Part shown: piece after piece, positions 26,960-35,527 of the stretch
Layout: each line of letters opens with the position of its first letter
Position numbering within the stretch: the stretch's first letter is position 1
Assembly: GCF_001676385.1 (NCBI RefSeq)
Contig: NZ_LYVJ01000002.1
Location: 328,296 to 392,295 of the forward strand
Source: Stenotrophomonas maltophilia
Lineage (GTDB): Bacteria; Pseudomonadota; Gammaproteobacteria; Xanthomonadales; Xanthomonadaceae
Direction of reading: 5' to 3'
Length of the DNA stretch: 64,000 nt
Made by a program: the position numbers and the translations under genes
Notes under the pieces: generated by a model
Seen by the model: the letters and a program-made list of their open reading frames with translations, nothing else
What the model was told of the DNA's origin: nothing
Database searches by the model: none

Positions 26960-27067
26960 CTGCGCCGGGCCAAGCCCGGCGGCTTCTCGTAGAGTCGAGC
27001 CATGCTCGGCTCCGCACGGTGGCCAGCAATGACCGGCTAACAGCAGTCGAGCATGGCTCGACTCTAC
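26960..27067. repeat. REP hairpin plus SMAG pair
   Basis: GCGCCGGGCCAAGCCCGGCG (26962-26981) is followed by a GTAG pair at 26989-27067 with stems GTCGAGCCATGCTCGGC and AGTCGAGCATGGCTCGAC ending CTAC. The stretch fills the gap between the convergent DUF1439 and SET-domain genes. Confidence 0.75.
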
Positions 27068-27075
27068 AGATCGGG

Positions 27076-27543
27076 TCAGCGCTTGGGCTGCAGCATCGTC
27101 CCGGTGCACCTGGGGGAACCGCAGCGGCATTCCCAGATCTTCTTCAGCTTCGCGGTGTGGCGTTCGGCCAGCACGATGCCGTAGTTGTACGTCAGCTCCT
27201 CGCCCGGCGCGATGTCGCGCAGGGCTTCGATGAAGACCTTGTCGCCCCGGCTGTCGCCCTCCTCGTCTTCCTCGATCACCGCCTCGCAGTTGGGCTCGCA
27301 GCTGTGATTGATCCAGCGCGCGTCATTACCCTTGTAGTTGGCGTCGATCACCCAGTCGTCATTGAGCGTGAACAGGAAGGTGTGGCCGCTTTCCACGTCG
27401 CCACTGTCGTCGGCATCGACATCGCCGTGGCTGCGCAGCAGGCCCTTGTACTGGATCACGCGCTCGCCCTGCTTGATCGGGGCTACGGCGAACACGCCGT
27501 TGCCGTGGATGGCGGACTTGCGGGCTTGGATCTTCTTCGGCAT
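27076..27543 (-). CDS. SET-domain protein lysine methyltransferase
   Basis: A 155-residue protein made almost entirely of a SET domain. GVFAVAPIKQGERVI is the SET-N part, WINHSCEPNCE (residues 77-87) and ELTYNYG (116-122) form the AdoMet and substrate pseudoknot, and CRCGSPRC (139-146) is a post-SET zinc-binding cysteine cluster. These are the hallmarks of eukaryotic-type lysine methyltransferases, and stand-alone bacterial versions are known. Substrates of the chromosomal ones are mostly unresolved. The ATG at 27543 was chosen because MPKKIQARKS begins the domain. No signal peptide or secretion signal is obvious, so an endogenous target is more likely than a host one. Confidence 0.87.
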   Translation of the reverse strand: MPKKIQARKSAIHGNGVFAVAPIKQGERVIQYKGLLRSHGDVDADDSGDVESGHTFLFTLNDDWVIDANYKGNDARWINHSCEPNCEAVIEEDEEGDSRGDKVFIEALRDIAPGEELTYNYGIVLAERHTAKLKKIWECRCGSPRCTGTMLQPKR

Positions 27544-27686
27544 CGGCACAGGCTGTTTGCAGCGAAAGGAACCCGGATTCTCACCCATTCCGGGCAATTG
27601 CGGAATTCACCCGGCCGGTGCAGCATGGCGGCCCGGGCGGCAGGCCCGCTGCCGGGATCAGGCCCAGCGCCAGCTGAATACCCGGG

Positions 27687-27715
27687 TTGGATGGCGGCGG
27701 ATAAAAGCGTACAAT
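27687..27715 (+). promoter_or_regulatory. Promoter of the SUF operon
   Basis: TTGGAT (27687-27692) and TACAAT (27710-27715) are 17 bases apart. Transcription would begin near 27722, with a short leader before the Rrf2 regulator ATG at 27748. As the first gene is a predicted Fe-S regulator, the box is a likely autoregulated site. Confidence 0.6.
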
Positions 27716-27747
27716 TTCAGTCCGCTTTAAGAACCACTCGCATCCCC

Positions 27748-28203
27748 ATGTTGCGCGTCACCAAGCTCACCGATTACGCCACCGTCGTGCTGACCGTGCT
27801 TGCCGCCCGTCCGGGCGAGGTGCTCAGTGCCACCGAGCTGGCCGAATTCACCGGCCTGGAGCCCCCCACCGTCAGCAAGGTGCTCAAGCCGCTGGCCCAG
27901 GCCGGCCTGGTCGAAGGCCTGCGCGGGGTCCGTGGCGGCTACCGCCTGACCCGCCCGGCCATCGACATCTCGCTGTTCGAGGTGGTTGAAGCGATGGAAG
28001 GGCCGCTGGCCCTGACCGAATGCAGCCACGACCACCACCAGTGCGGCATGGCGCCCAAGTGCGGCGCGCGCAGCAGTTGGCGGTTGATCAACGACGTGGT
28101 CTCCGAGGCCCTGCGCGATGTCAGCCTCGCGCAGATCCTGCCCCCTCTTCCCCTTGCCGATGACGAACAGCGCCGCACCATCGCTGTCGACGTCGTCTCC
28201 TGA
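27748..28203 (+). CDS. Rrf2-family SUF operon regulator
   Basis: A 151-residue winged-helix regulator of the Rrf2 family, of the type found at the head of SUF operons. The DNA-binding part is [20 protein letters not shown] to [12 protein letters not shown]. The cysteines Cys92, Cys99 and Cys105 ([17 protein letters not shown]) lie almost where E. coli IscR holds its [2Fe-2S] cluster (92, 98, 104). It therefore probably senses Fe-S supply and represses or activates its own operon. sufB begins 16 bases after its stop. The name sufR is used for other regulators too, so I leave the symbol blank. Confidence 0.87.
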   Translation: MLRVTKLTDYATVVLTVLAARPGEVLSATELAEFTGLEPPTVSKVLKPLAQAGLVEGLRGVRGGYRLTRPAIDISLFEVVEAMEGPLALTECSHDHHQCGMAPKCGARSSWRLINDVVSEALRDVSLAQILPPLPLADDEQRRTIAVDVVS

Positions 28204-28219
28204 TCCACAGGCAGCCCCC

Positions 28220-29695
<1,476 letters not shown>

Positions 29696-29769
29696 CCGCC
29701 CGCCCCTGGCCCTCGCAAACGCAATCTCTTTACCGGCGGGCCCTGGCCCGCCCCACGGAAATCCCCACC

Positions 29770-30534
29770 ATGCTGAAGATCGAAAACCTCCACGCCCGCA
29801 TCGGCGACAAGGAAATCCTCAAGGGCCTCTCGCTGGACGTGAAGCCCGGCCAGGTGCACGCCATCATGGGCCCGAACGGCGCCGGCAAGTCCACCCTGGG
29901 CAATGTCCTGGCCGGCCGCGACGGCTACGAAGTGACTGAAGGCAGCGTGCAGTTCGACGGCGCCGACCTGCTGGAGCAGGACCCGGAAGCGCGCGCCGCT
30001 GCCGGCCTGTTCCTGGCGTTCCAGTACCCGGTGGAGATCCCTGGCGTAAACAACACCTACTTCCTGCGCGCCGCACTCAACGCGCAGCGCAAGGCACGCG
30101 GCGAGGAAGAACTCGATTCCATGCAGTTCCTCAAGCTGGTGCGCCAGAAGCTGGCGGTGCTGCACCTGAAGGACGAACTGCTGCATCGTGGCGTCAATGA
30201 AGGCTTCTCCGGTGGCGAGAAGAAGCGCAACGAGATCTTCCAGCTGGCCGTGCTGGAACCGAAGCTGGCGATCCTGGACGAAACCGATTCGGGCCTGGAC
30301 ATCGACGCGCTGAAGAGCGTGGCCGACGGCGTCAACGCGCTGCGCGCCGCCGACCGTTCGTTCCTGGTCATCACCCACTACCAGCGCCTGCTGGACTACA
30401 TCAAGCCGGACGTGGTGCACGTGCTGGCCGACGGCCGCATCGTCAAGACCGGTGGCCCGGAACTGGCCCTGGAGCTGGAAGCGCACGGCTACGACTTCCT
30501 GAAGGATCGGGTCGTGCCCGAGGCGGCGGTCTGA
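29770..30534 (+). CDS. sufC: Fe-S assembly ATPase SufC
   Basis: A 254-residue ABC-type ATPase of the SUF scaffold complex. The Walker A motif GPNGAGKS covers residues 34-41, the signature is NEGFSGGEKKRNE, and Walker B reads LAILDETDSGLDIDAL. No membrane partner is involved: SufC binds SufB and SufD and drives shape changes that allow cluster assembly. The gene is separated from sufB by 74 bases; its TGA overlaps the sufD ATG by one base. Confidence 0.96.
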   Translation: MLKIENLHARIGDKEILKGLSLDVKPGQVHAIMGPNGAGKSTLGNVLAGRDGYEVTEGSVQFDGADLLEQDPEARAAAGLFLAFQYPVEIPGVNNTYFLRAALNAQRKARGEEELDSMQFLKLVRQKLAVLHLKDELLHRGVNEGFSGGEKKRNEIFQLAVLEPKLAILDETDSGLDIDALKSVADGVNALRAADRSFLVITHYQRLLDYIKPDVVHVLADGRIVKTGGPELALELEAHGYDFLKDRVVPEAAV

Positions 30535-31796
30535 TGAGCGCCCTGCTCGACTCGATGGCCCAGGCCTTCTGCGGCAGCGATGCGCGCCGCGAAGTGCTGG
30601 ATGCGGCCCTGCGCGACGGCCTGCCGGCCGCCCGCAATGAAGCCTGGAAGTACACCTCGCTGCGCCAGCTGGAACGCCGTGCGTTTGCTGCGGCACCGCT
30701 GCAGGGCCCGGCGCTGGACGCCGCGCTGCTGGACGACATCCCGGCACCGCGCCTGGTGTTCGTCAACGGCCGCCTGGATGCCGCGCTGAGCGACGTGCAG
30801 GACCTGCCGGCCGGCGTGCAGCTGCAGCCGCTGTCGGCCGCACTGGCCTCCGGCGAAGACGCCGTGCGTTTCCTTGGCCGCCGCTACGAGCGCAGCGAGG
30901 AGATCTTCGCCCGCCTCAACGCCGCGCTGGCCGATGAAGGCGTGGTGCTGCGCGTGGATGAAGGCGTGCAGGTCGAAGCGCCGCTGCAGCTGGTGTTCGC
31001 CAGTGTGGCCGGCGAGACCGACCTGGCCTGGCATCACCGCCACCTGATCGAACTGCGTGCCGGCGCCAGCCTCGGCGTGGTCGAGCACCGCTTCAGCGTC
31101 GGTGACTCCGCCCACCTGGACAACACCGTGCTGCATGCCCACGTCGCCCGCGACGCCGTGCTCAAGCACGCCCGCGTGCAGGCCGGCAGCGCGCGCCAGA
31201 CCAGCTTCCTGCGCACCGACGCCGTGCTGGCCCGCGACGCGCAGTACCACCGCGTCGACCTGGAACTGGGCGCCGCGCTCAGCCGCCATGAACTGAATGT
31301 GCGACTGGAAGGCGACAACGCCCAGCTGACCGCCAACGGCGTGCTGCTCGGCAATGGCCGCCGCCACGTCGAAACCCGCCTCGGCATCGACCACATCGCC
31401 CGCGATACCGCCTGCGAGCTGCTGTGGCGCGGCGTAGCCGCCAACCGCAGCCGCGTGGTGTTCCATGGTGGCATCCAGATCCGCGAAGGCGCCGATGGCA
31501 CCGACGCGAACCTGTCCAACAAGAACCTGCTGCTGTCGGCGGACGCCGAGATCGACACCCAACCGACGCTGGTGATCGACGCCGATGAAGTGAAAGCGGC
31601 GCACGGCGCCACTGTCGGCCAGCTCGATGCCAACGCGCTGTTCTACCTGCGCTCGCGCGGCCTGCCGCAGGCACAGGCACAGGCGCTGCTGAGCGCTGCG
31701 TTCTGCCACGAACCGCTGAAGATCCTGCCCGATGCCCTGCGCGAGCAGCTGGCTCGTCGCCTGGACAAGGCCCTGGCCGAGGCGGGTGTGGCATGA
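30534..31796 (+). CDS. sufD: Fe-S cluster assembly protein SufD
   Basis: A 420-residue SufD, the paralogue of SufB that completes the SufBCD complex and is needed for iron entry. Typical segments are ARNEAWKYTSLRQLERRAF, LIELRAGASLGVVEHRF and the C-terminal DADEVKAAHGATVGQLDANA with LFYLRSRGLPQAQAQALL. It overlaps both neighbours: by one base with sufC and by four bases (ATGA) with sufS, a sign of coupled translation. Confidence 0.95.
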   Translation: MSALLDSMAQAFCGSDARREVLDAALRDGLPAARNEAWKYTSLRQLERRAFAAAPLQGPALDAALLDDIPAPRLVFVNGRLDAALSDVQDLPAGVQLQPLSAALASGEDAVRFLGRRYERSEEIFARLNAALADEGVVLRVDEGVQVEAPLQLVFASVAGETDLAWHHRHLIELRAGASLGVVEHRFSVGDSAHLDNTVLHAHVARDAVLKHARVQAGSARQTSFLRTDAVLARDAQYHRVDLELGAALSRHELNVRLEGDNAQLTANGVLLGNGRRHVETRLGIDHIARDTACELLWRGVAANRSRVVFHGGIQIREGADGTDANLSNKNLLLSADAEIDTQPTLVIDADEVKAAHGATVGQLDANALFYLRSRGLPQAQAQALLSAAFCHEPLKILPDALREQLARRLDKALAEAGVA

Positions 31797-33049
31797 ACCT
31801 GTCCACCCCGCGCCCGATCGAAGCACACACCGGGGCCCCCGACTGGGACCGCGTGCGCCTCGACTTCCCGCTGCTGATGCGCGAAGTGCACGGCAAGCCG
31901 CTGGTCTATTTCGACAATGCCAACACCGGCCAGAAGCCGGTGCAGGTGATCGGCGCGGTGGACGAGTTCTACCGCCGCTACAACGCCAACGTCAGCCGTG
32001 CCGTGCACGCGCTGGGCAGCGAAGCCACCGACGCCTATGAAGGCGCGCGCAACACGCTGGCCCGCTTCCTCAACGTCCGCCCCGGCGAGCTGGTGCTGTG
32101 CAGCGGAACCACCTTCGCCATCAACCTGGTGGCGTATTCGTGGGCGCTGCCACGGCTGAAGGCCGGTGACGTGATCCTGGTGTCACGCATGGAGCACCAC
32201 GCCAACATCGTGCCGTGGCAGCTGGTTGCGCAACGTACCGGCGCCACGATCCGCGTGGCCGAGATCACGCCTGACGGCGCACTGGACATGGATGCGCTGC
32301 GCGCGGCAATGACCCCCGAGGTCAAGCTGCTGGCGGTCACCCATGTCTCCAACGTGCTGGGCACGGTCAACCCGGTCCGCGAGATCTGCCGCGAAGCGCG
32401 CAAGCGCGGCATCATCACCGTGGTTGATGGCTCGCAGGCCGTGCCGCACCGGAAGGTCGACGTGGCTGCGATCGGCTGTGACTTCTACGCCATCACCGGC
32501 CACAAGATGTGTGGCCCGACCGGTACCGGCGCACTGTGGGCCCGCCGCGAACACCTGGATGCGATGCCGCCGTTCCTCGGTGGCGGCGAGATGATCAAGG
32601 AAGTCAGCTTCGACGGCACCGTGTTCAACGACCCGCCGCACAAGTTCGAAGCTGGCACCCCGAACATCGCCGGTTTCATCGGCCTGGGCGTTGCCGCCGA
32701 CTACCTGCGGCAACTGGGGCAGGAGAACGTGGAAGCGCGCGAAGCCGAACTGCTGGCGCACCTCACCGAAGAGCTGCGCCGCGTCGACGGCCTGCGCATC
32801 ATCGGCGAAGCGCCGGAGAAGGCCGCCGTGGTCTCGTTCCTGATCGACGGCGCGCATGCGCACGACCTGGCGACCCTGCTCGACCTGGAAGGCGTGGCCG
32901 TGCGCTCGGGCCAGCACTGCGCGCACCCGCTGCTGCAGTACTTCGGCGTCGCGGCTACCTGCCGTGCCTCGCTGGCGTTCTACAACACGCACGAAGAGAT
33001 CGAGCGGTTCATGACCGCGCTGACGAAGGTGCGGAAGCTGTTGGGCTGA
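31793..33049 (+). CDS. sufS: Cysteine desulfurase SufS
   Basis: A 418-residue class-V aminotransferase-fold enzyme of the SufS type. It takes sulfur from cysteine as a persulfide. PLP is bound by Lys238 (ITGHKMCGP) and the persulfide cysteine is Cys376 (RSGQHCAHPLL). SufS normally passes sulfur to SufE or SufU. No sufE, sufU or A-type carrier gene follows here. A RAYT transposase module with its repeats comes next; GNAT and Rieske genes follow at 33924. Confidence 0.95.
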   Translation: MNLSTPRPIEAHTGAPDWDRVRLDFPLLMREVHGKPLVYFDNANTGQKPVQVIGAVDEFYRRYNANVSRAVHALGSEATDAYEGARNTLARFLNVRPGELVLCSGTTFAINLVAYSWALPRLKAGDVILVSRMEHHANIVPWQLVAQRTGATIRVAEITPDGALDMDALRAAMTPEVKLLAVTHVSNVLGTVNPVREICREARKRGIITVVDGSQAVPHRKVDVAAIGCDFYAITGHKMCGPTGTGALWARREHLDAMPPFLGGGEMIKEVSFDGTVFNDPPHKFEAGTPNIAGFIGLGVAADYLRQLGQENVEAREAELLAHLTEELRRVDGLRIIGEAPEKAAVVSFLIDGAHAHDLATLLDLEGVAVRSGQHCAHPLLQYFGVAATCRASLAFYNTHEEIERFMTALTKVRKLLG

Positions 33050-33060
33050 GCCGGCACACC

Positions 33061-33101
33061 GGGGTCAGATCCCTTTCGCGATGCGAAAGGGCTCTGACCC
33101 C
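33061..33101. repeat. GGGGTC-family REP at the 3' end of RAYT
   Basis: A 41-base palindrome starting GGGGTCAGATCCCTTTCGC and ending GGGCTCTGACCCC. Its first part contains the TGA stop codon of the RAYT gene and the last codons of that gene. Related palindromes lie at 33735, 33839, 16373 and 59781. Confidence 0.8.
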
Positions 33102-33715
33102 ATCAGCATTCCCAGCAACCGCCGTTGCGACTGCAATGCTCGCCGGATCGCCGCCAGATCTGCGGCAGGAATGCCCTCCTTGATGAACTCCACATAGCGC
33201 CTGCACCGTTCATCCGCATCAGAAGCCATCAGCTCAAATGCCGAATGCGGCTCCAGCAGCGCATTGGGTTTGCCACACGCATTGGCCCGATAGCTCGACC
33301 AGCGATAGTCCCCTGGGCGCGCCACTGTTCCCGCACGGACCGGGTTGAGTTCGATGTAGCGCTGGCAGGCAAGCAGATACCGATCAGTGCCGACCAGCGT
33401 TGAATGGAAACGCCCTTCCCACAGGGTTCCCGTGCGGCCCTGTCGATCGTTCACTCGGCGCACGTAGGCCCGGTTTACCGCCTGCATCATCCGAGACAAG
33501 CCGCCGGACACATCGGGCGTCGCCAGCAGGTGGATGTGATTGTCCATCAGCACATAGGCGTGGACCCGGCACTGCTGCTGACCTGCGTGATGACACAGCA
33601 GGCGCAGGTAGGCGACGCGGTCGCCATCCGCAAAGAACACGGGCTGACGATTGTTGCCGCGCTGGACGACATGTTGCGGATATCCGGGCGCATCGATGCG
33701 CCGTGGCCTTGGCAT
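33065..33715 (-). CDS. REP-associated tyrosine transposase (RAYT)
   Basis: A 216-residue single-domain Y1 transposase of the TnpA_REP (RAYT) type. The HUH-like metal motif His60-Ile-His62 sits in MDNHIHLL, and the likely catalytic tyrosine is Tyr120 in QRYIELNPVRAG. LWEGRFHSTLV is also typical. RAYTs cut and may spread the REP palindromes next to them. Here GGGGTC-type palindromes lie on both sides (33061, 33735, 33839), and the gene's last eleven codons and stop are made from the downstream palindrome. The whole module sits between sufS and the GNAT/Rieske pair, on the opposite strand to those genes, so it looks like an insertion. Confidence 0.9.
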   Translation of the reverse strand: MPRPRRIDAPGYPQHVVQRGNNRQPVFFADGDRVAYLRLLCHHAGQQQCRVHAYVLMDNHIHLLATPDVSGGLSRMMQAVNRAYVRRVNDRQGRTGTLWEGRFHSTLVGTDRYLLACQRYIELNPVRAGTVARPGDYRWSSYRANACGKPNALLEPHSAFELMASDADERCRRYVEFIKEGIPAADLAAIRRALQSQRRLLGMLMGSEPFRIAKGI

Positions 33716-33734
33716 GGGCTGCTCCTGGTAGCAG

Positions 33735-33773
33735 GGGGTCAGGGCCCTTCGCTGCGCAAAGGGATCTGACCCC
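33735..33773. repeat. GGGGTC-family REP before RAYT
   Basis: Palindrome GGGGTCAGGGCCCTTCGCTG... closing AAAGGGATCTGACCCC, 20 bases upstream of the RAYT start codon. It differs slightly from the copy at the gene's other end. Confidence 0.8.
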
Positions 33774-33838
33774 GAGCATCCGCCGATTCCGGGCCCGTGC
33801 CAGTCGGTCCATGGCCTGCCGTTGAGTCAGTAGATACC

Positions 33839-33879
33839 GGAGTCAGATCCCTTTCGCGTTGCGAAAGGGATCTGACCCC
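33839..33879. repeat. GGGGTC-family REP, second upstream copy
   Basis: Palindrome GGAGTCAGATCCCTTTCGCG... GCGAAAGGGATCTGACCCC, 45 bases before the GNAT gene. It matches the copy at 33061 at most positions. Confidence 0.8.
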
Positions 33880-33923
33880 ACTCCCCCATTTGCGCCCGCC
33901 GCCACCCCACCTAGAATGTCCCC

Positions 33924-34463
33924 ATGAGCACCCTCACCTTCCGCGCCGCCACGCCGGCCGACATCCCCGCCCTGATCGCCCTGGTCACCTCGGCCTACCG
34001 CGGCGACGCCAGCCGCGCTGGCTGGACCACCGAAGCCGACCTGCTGGATGGCGCCCGCATCGACGCCGAAGGCCTACAGGCCGACCTCGACCGTCCGCGT
34101 TCCACCATCCTGCTGGCCGAGCGGGAGGGCCGCCTGGTCGCCTGCGCCCACGTCGCCGACGTCGACGGCAAGGGCTACTTCGGCATGTTTTCGGTCGACC
34201 CGGCGCAGCAGGGCGGCGGCGTCGGCAAGCAGCTGATGGACGCGGCCGAAGCGCACGCCGCACGCGAATGGAAGGTGCCGGTGATGCAGATGACGGTGAT
34301 TGACGTGCGCGACGAGCTGATCGCCTTCTACGAGCGCCGCGGCTACCAGCGCACCGGCATCAAGAAGCCGTTCCCTTACGGCGACGAGCGTTTCGGCATT
34401 CCCAAGCGCGACGACCTGCGCTTCGAGATCCTGGAAAAGCCGCTGGCCGGAGCGGTCGCGTGA
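33924..34463 (+). CDS. GNAT family N-acetyltransferase
   Basis: A 179-residue acetyltransferase of the GNAT fold. The acetyl-CoA binding segment is MFSVDPAQQGGGVGKQLMDA (near residues 90-110), where Q-x-x-G-x-G/A is the family signature. The last part YERRGYQRTGIKKPFPYGDE is typical of small-molecule acetyltransferases. The substrate is unknown. It overlaps the Rieske gene by four bases (GTGA), so the two are translated together. They may have formed the end of the SUF operon before the RAYT module entered, but that is an inference. Confidence 0.85.
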   Translation: MSTLTFRAATPADIPALIALVTSAYRGDASRAGWTTEADLLDGARIDAEGLQADLDRPRSTILLAEREGRLVACAHVADVDGKGYFGMFSVDPAQQGGGVGKQLMDAAEAHAAREWKVPVMQMTVIDVRDELIAFYERRGYQRTGIKKPFPYGDERFGIPKRDDLRFEILEKPLAGAVA

Positions 34464-34792
34464 GCGAAACCTGGACCTTCGTCTGTACCGGCAACGAGCT
34501 GTTGCCGGGCGAAATGAAGAGCGTGTTCGACGAAGTGACCGGCACGCCGATCGTGGTGTTCAACCTGGACGGTGAGCTGTACGCCCTGGAAGACCAGTGC
34601 ACGCATGAAGAGTTCGAGCTGTCTTCAGGCGAGTTCAACACCACCGAAGGCAGCGTGGAATGCGTGCTGCACGGTGCGCGCTTCGATGTGCGCGATGGCC
34701 GCGCCCTGTGCGCCCCGGCCTATACCCCGGTACCCAAGTTCCCGGTGAAACGCGAACACGACGCCGTCTGGACGCGCGACGACCGGGATTGA
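34460..34792 (+). CDS. Rieske [2Fe-2S] ferredoxin, oxygenase ferredoxin type
   Basis: A 110-residue Rieske ferredoxin with cluster ligands Cys47-Thr-His49 and Cys68-Val-Leu-His71. It starts with GTG overlapping the GNAT stop codon. Such proteins carry electrons to non-haem iron oxygenases or, in SUF loci of related bacteria, have an unclear role in Fe-S assembly. No oxygenase gene is nearby, so the electron partner is open. Confidence 0.87.
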   Translation: MSETWTFVCTGNELLPGEMKSVFDEVTGTPIVVFNLDGELYALEDQCTHEEFELSSGEFNTTEGSVECVLHGARFDVRDGRALCAPAYTPVPKFPVKREHDAVWTRDDRD

Positions 34793-34904
34793 GGGCGATC
34801 CTGCGTGAAGAGCGTCCACCCATGGGGTAGATCTACTGAAACCTGCTGAAGGGCCTCCCAAGGCCCTGCCGGGCCACAGGGACCGCCGGCTCGATTGCGC
34901 ATAT

Positions 34905-34923
34905 GCGAATCATTATCGTTGAT
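34905..34923 (+). promoter_or_regulatory. Fur-like box 1
   Basis: GCGAATCATTATCGTTGAT keeps the ATTATC core and matches the 19-base Fur consensus at about 12 positions. It lies 44 bases before the small membrane protein gene and upstream of the siderophore receptor, so both are probably repressed by iron. Confidence 0.65.
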
Positions 34924-34966
34924 GTTATTCTACGTAACATCTTCGTAACGACCCTGCCCCTGCGTC

Positions 34967-35374
34967 ATGGCTTCGCCCGCGCCCACCACCACGTTGTGCC
35001 AGCTCGCCCGCCAGGGGTGGCCGCTGGCCGTGGCCGTGCTGCTGACGCTGCTGCTGGGCTGGTCGGCACTGCACGAAGGACGTGGAGACGAACTCTCCGC
35101 CCACGGCTGGCAGGTGAACGCTGACGGTCTTCACCAGGCCGCGCCGCTGCCTCCTGCACCGCCGGCAGACGTATGCCCGCAGCACGCCGCTCCGGCACCG
35201 GAGCCGCCCCTGGATGGCGGGGGCAGCTCGCCCTGCGCCGGACTGCCCCCCCTGCGCGCGCCCCTGATCGCACATATCCCGCTGTGGCGCTCCGAGGCGT
35301 TGCGCTGGCAGTTGCACGATCCCGCGCTGCGGTTGAATCCCAGCCACGCGCCGCCCGCACCGCACGCCAGCTGA
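34967..35374 (+). CDS. Small membrane-anchored protein of unknown function
   Basis: A 135-residue protein with one hydrophobic segment (residues 19-32, WPLAVAVLLTLLLGW). The rest should face the periplasm and is proline-rich (LPPAPPADVCPQHAAPAPEP) with Cys residues at the VCPQH and SPCAGLPPL segments. I do not recognise the family. It lies between Fur-like box 1 and the siderophore receptor on the same strand, so it is likely iron-regulated and may help this receptor or its redox partners. It could also be a spurious frame: the G+C-rich third positions are consistent with coding, but no homologue comes to mind. Confidence 0.55.
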   Translation: MASPAPTTTLCQLARQGWPLAVAVLLTLLLGWSALHEGRGDELSAHGWQVNADGLHQAAPLPPAPPADVCPQHAAPAPEPPLDGGGSSPCAGLPPLRAPLIAHIPLWRSEALRWQLHDPALRLNPSHAPPAPHAS

Positions 35375-35527
35375 GGCGCCCTGCGGCCGTTGCCGTGCGC
35401 CTGATTGCGTTTACTGCCCGCCGAGCGTGGCTCGGCCCTGCAGAACCATTTCCCGCCTGTCGACGCACGCCCACCCGCTCGGGCTCGTCCTCGCCCTTTT
35501 CCAATCCAGGCCACTACCGCCCACGCC

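Noticed and set aside
34903..35124. A 73-codon frame beginning inside Fur-like box 1
   Set aside because: Its start overlaps the operator, and it is out of frame with the better 135-codon candidate at 34967.
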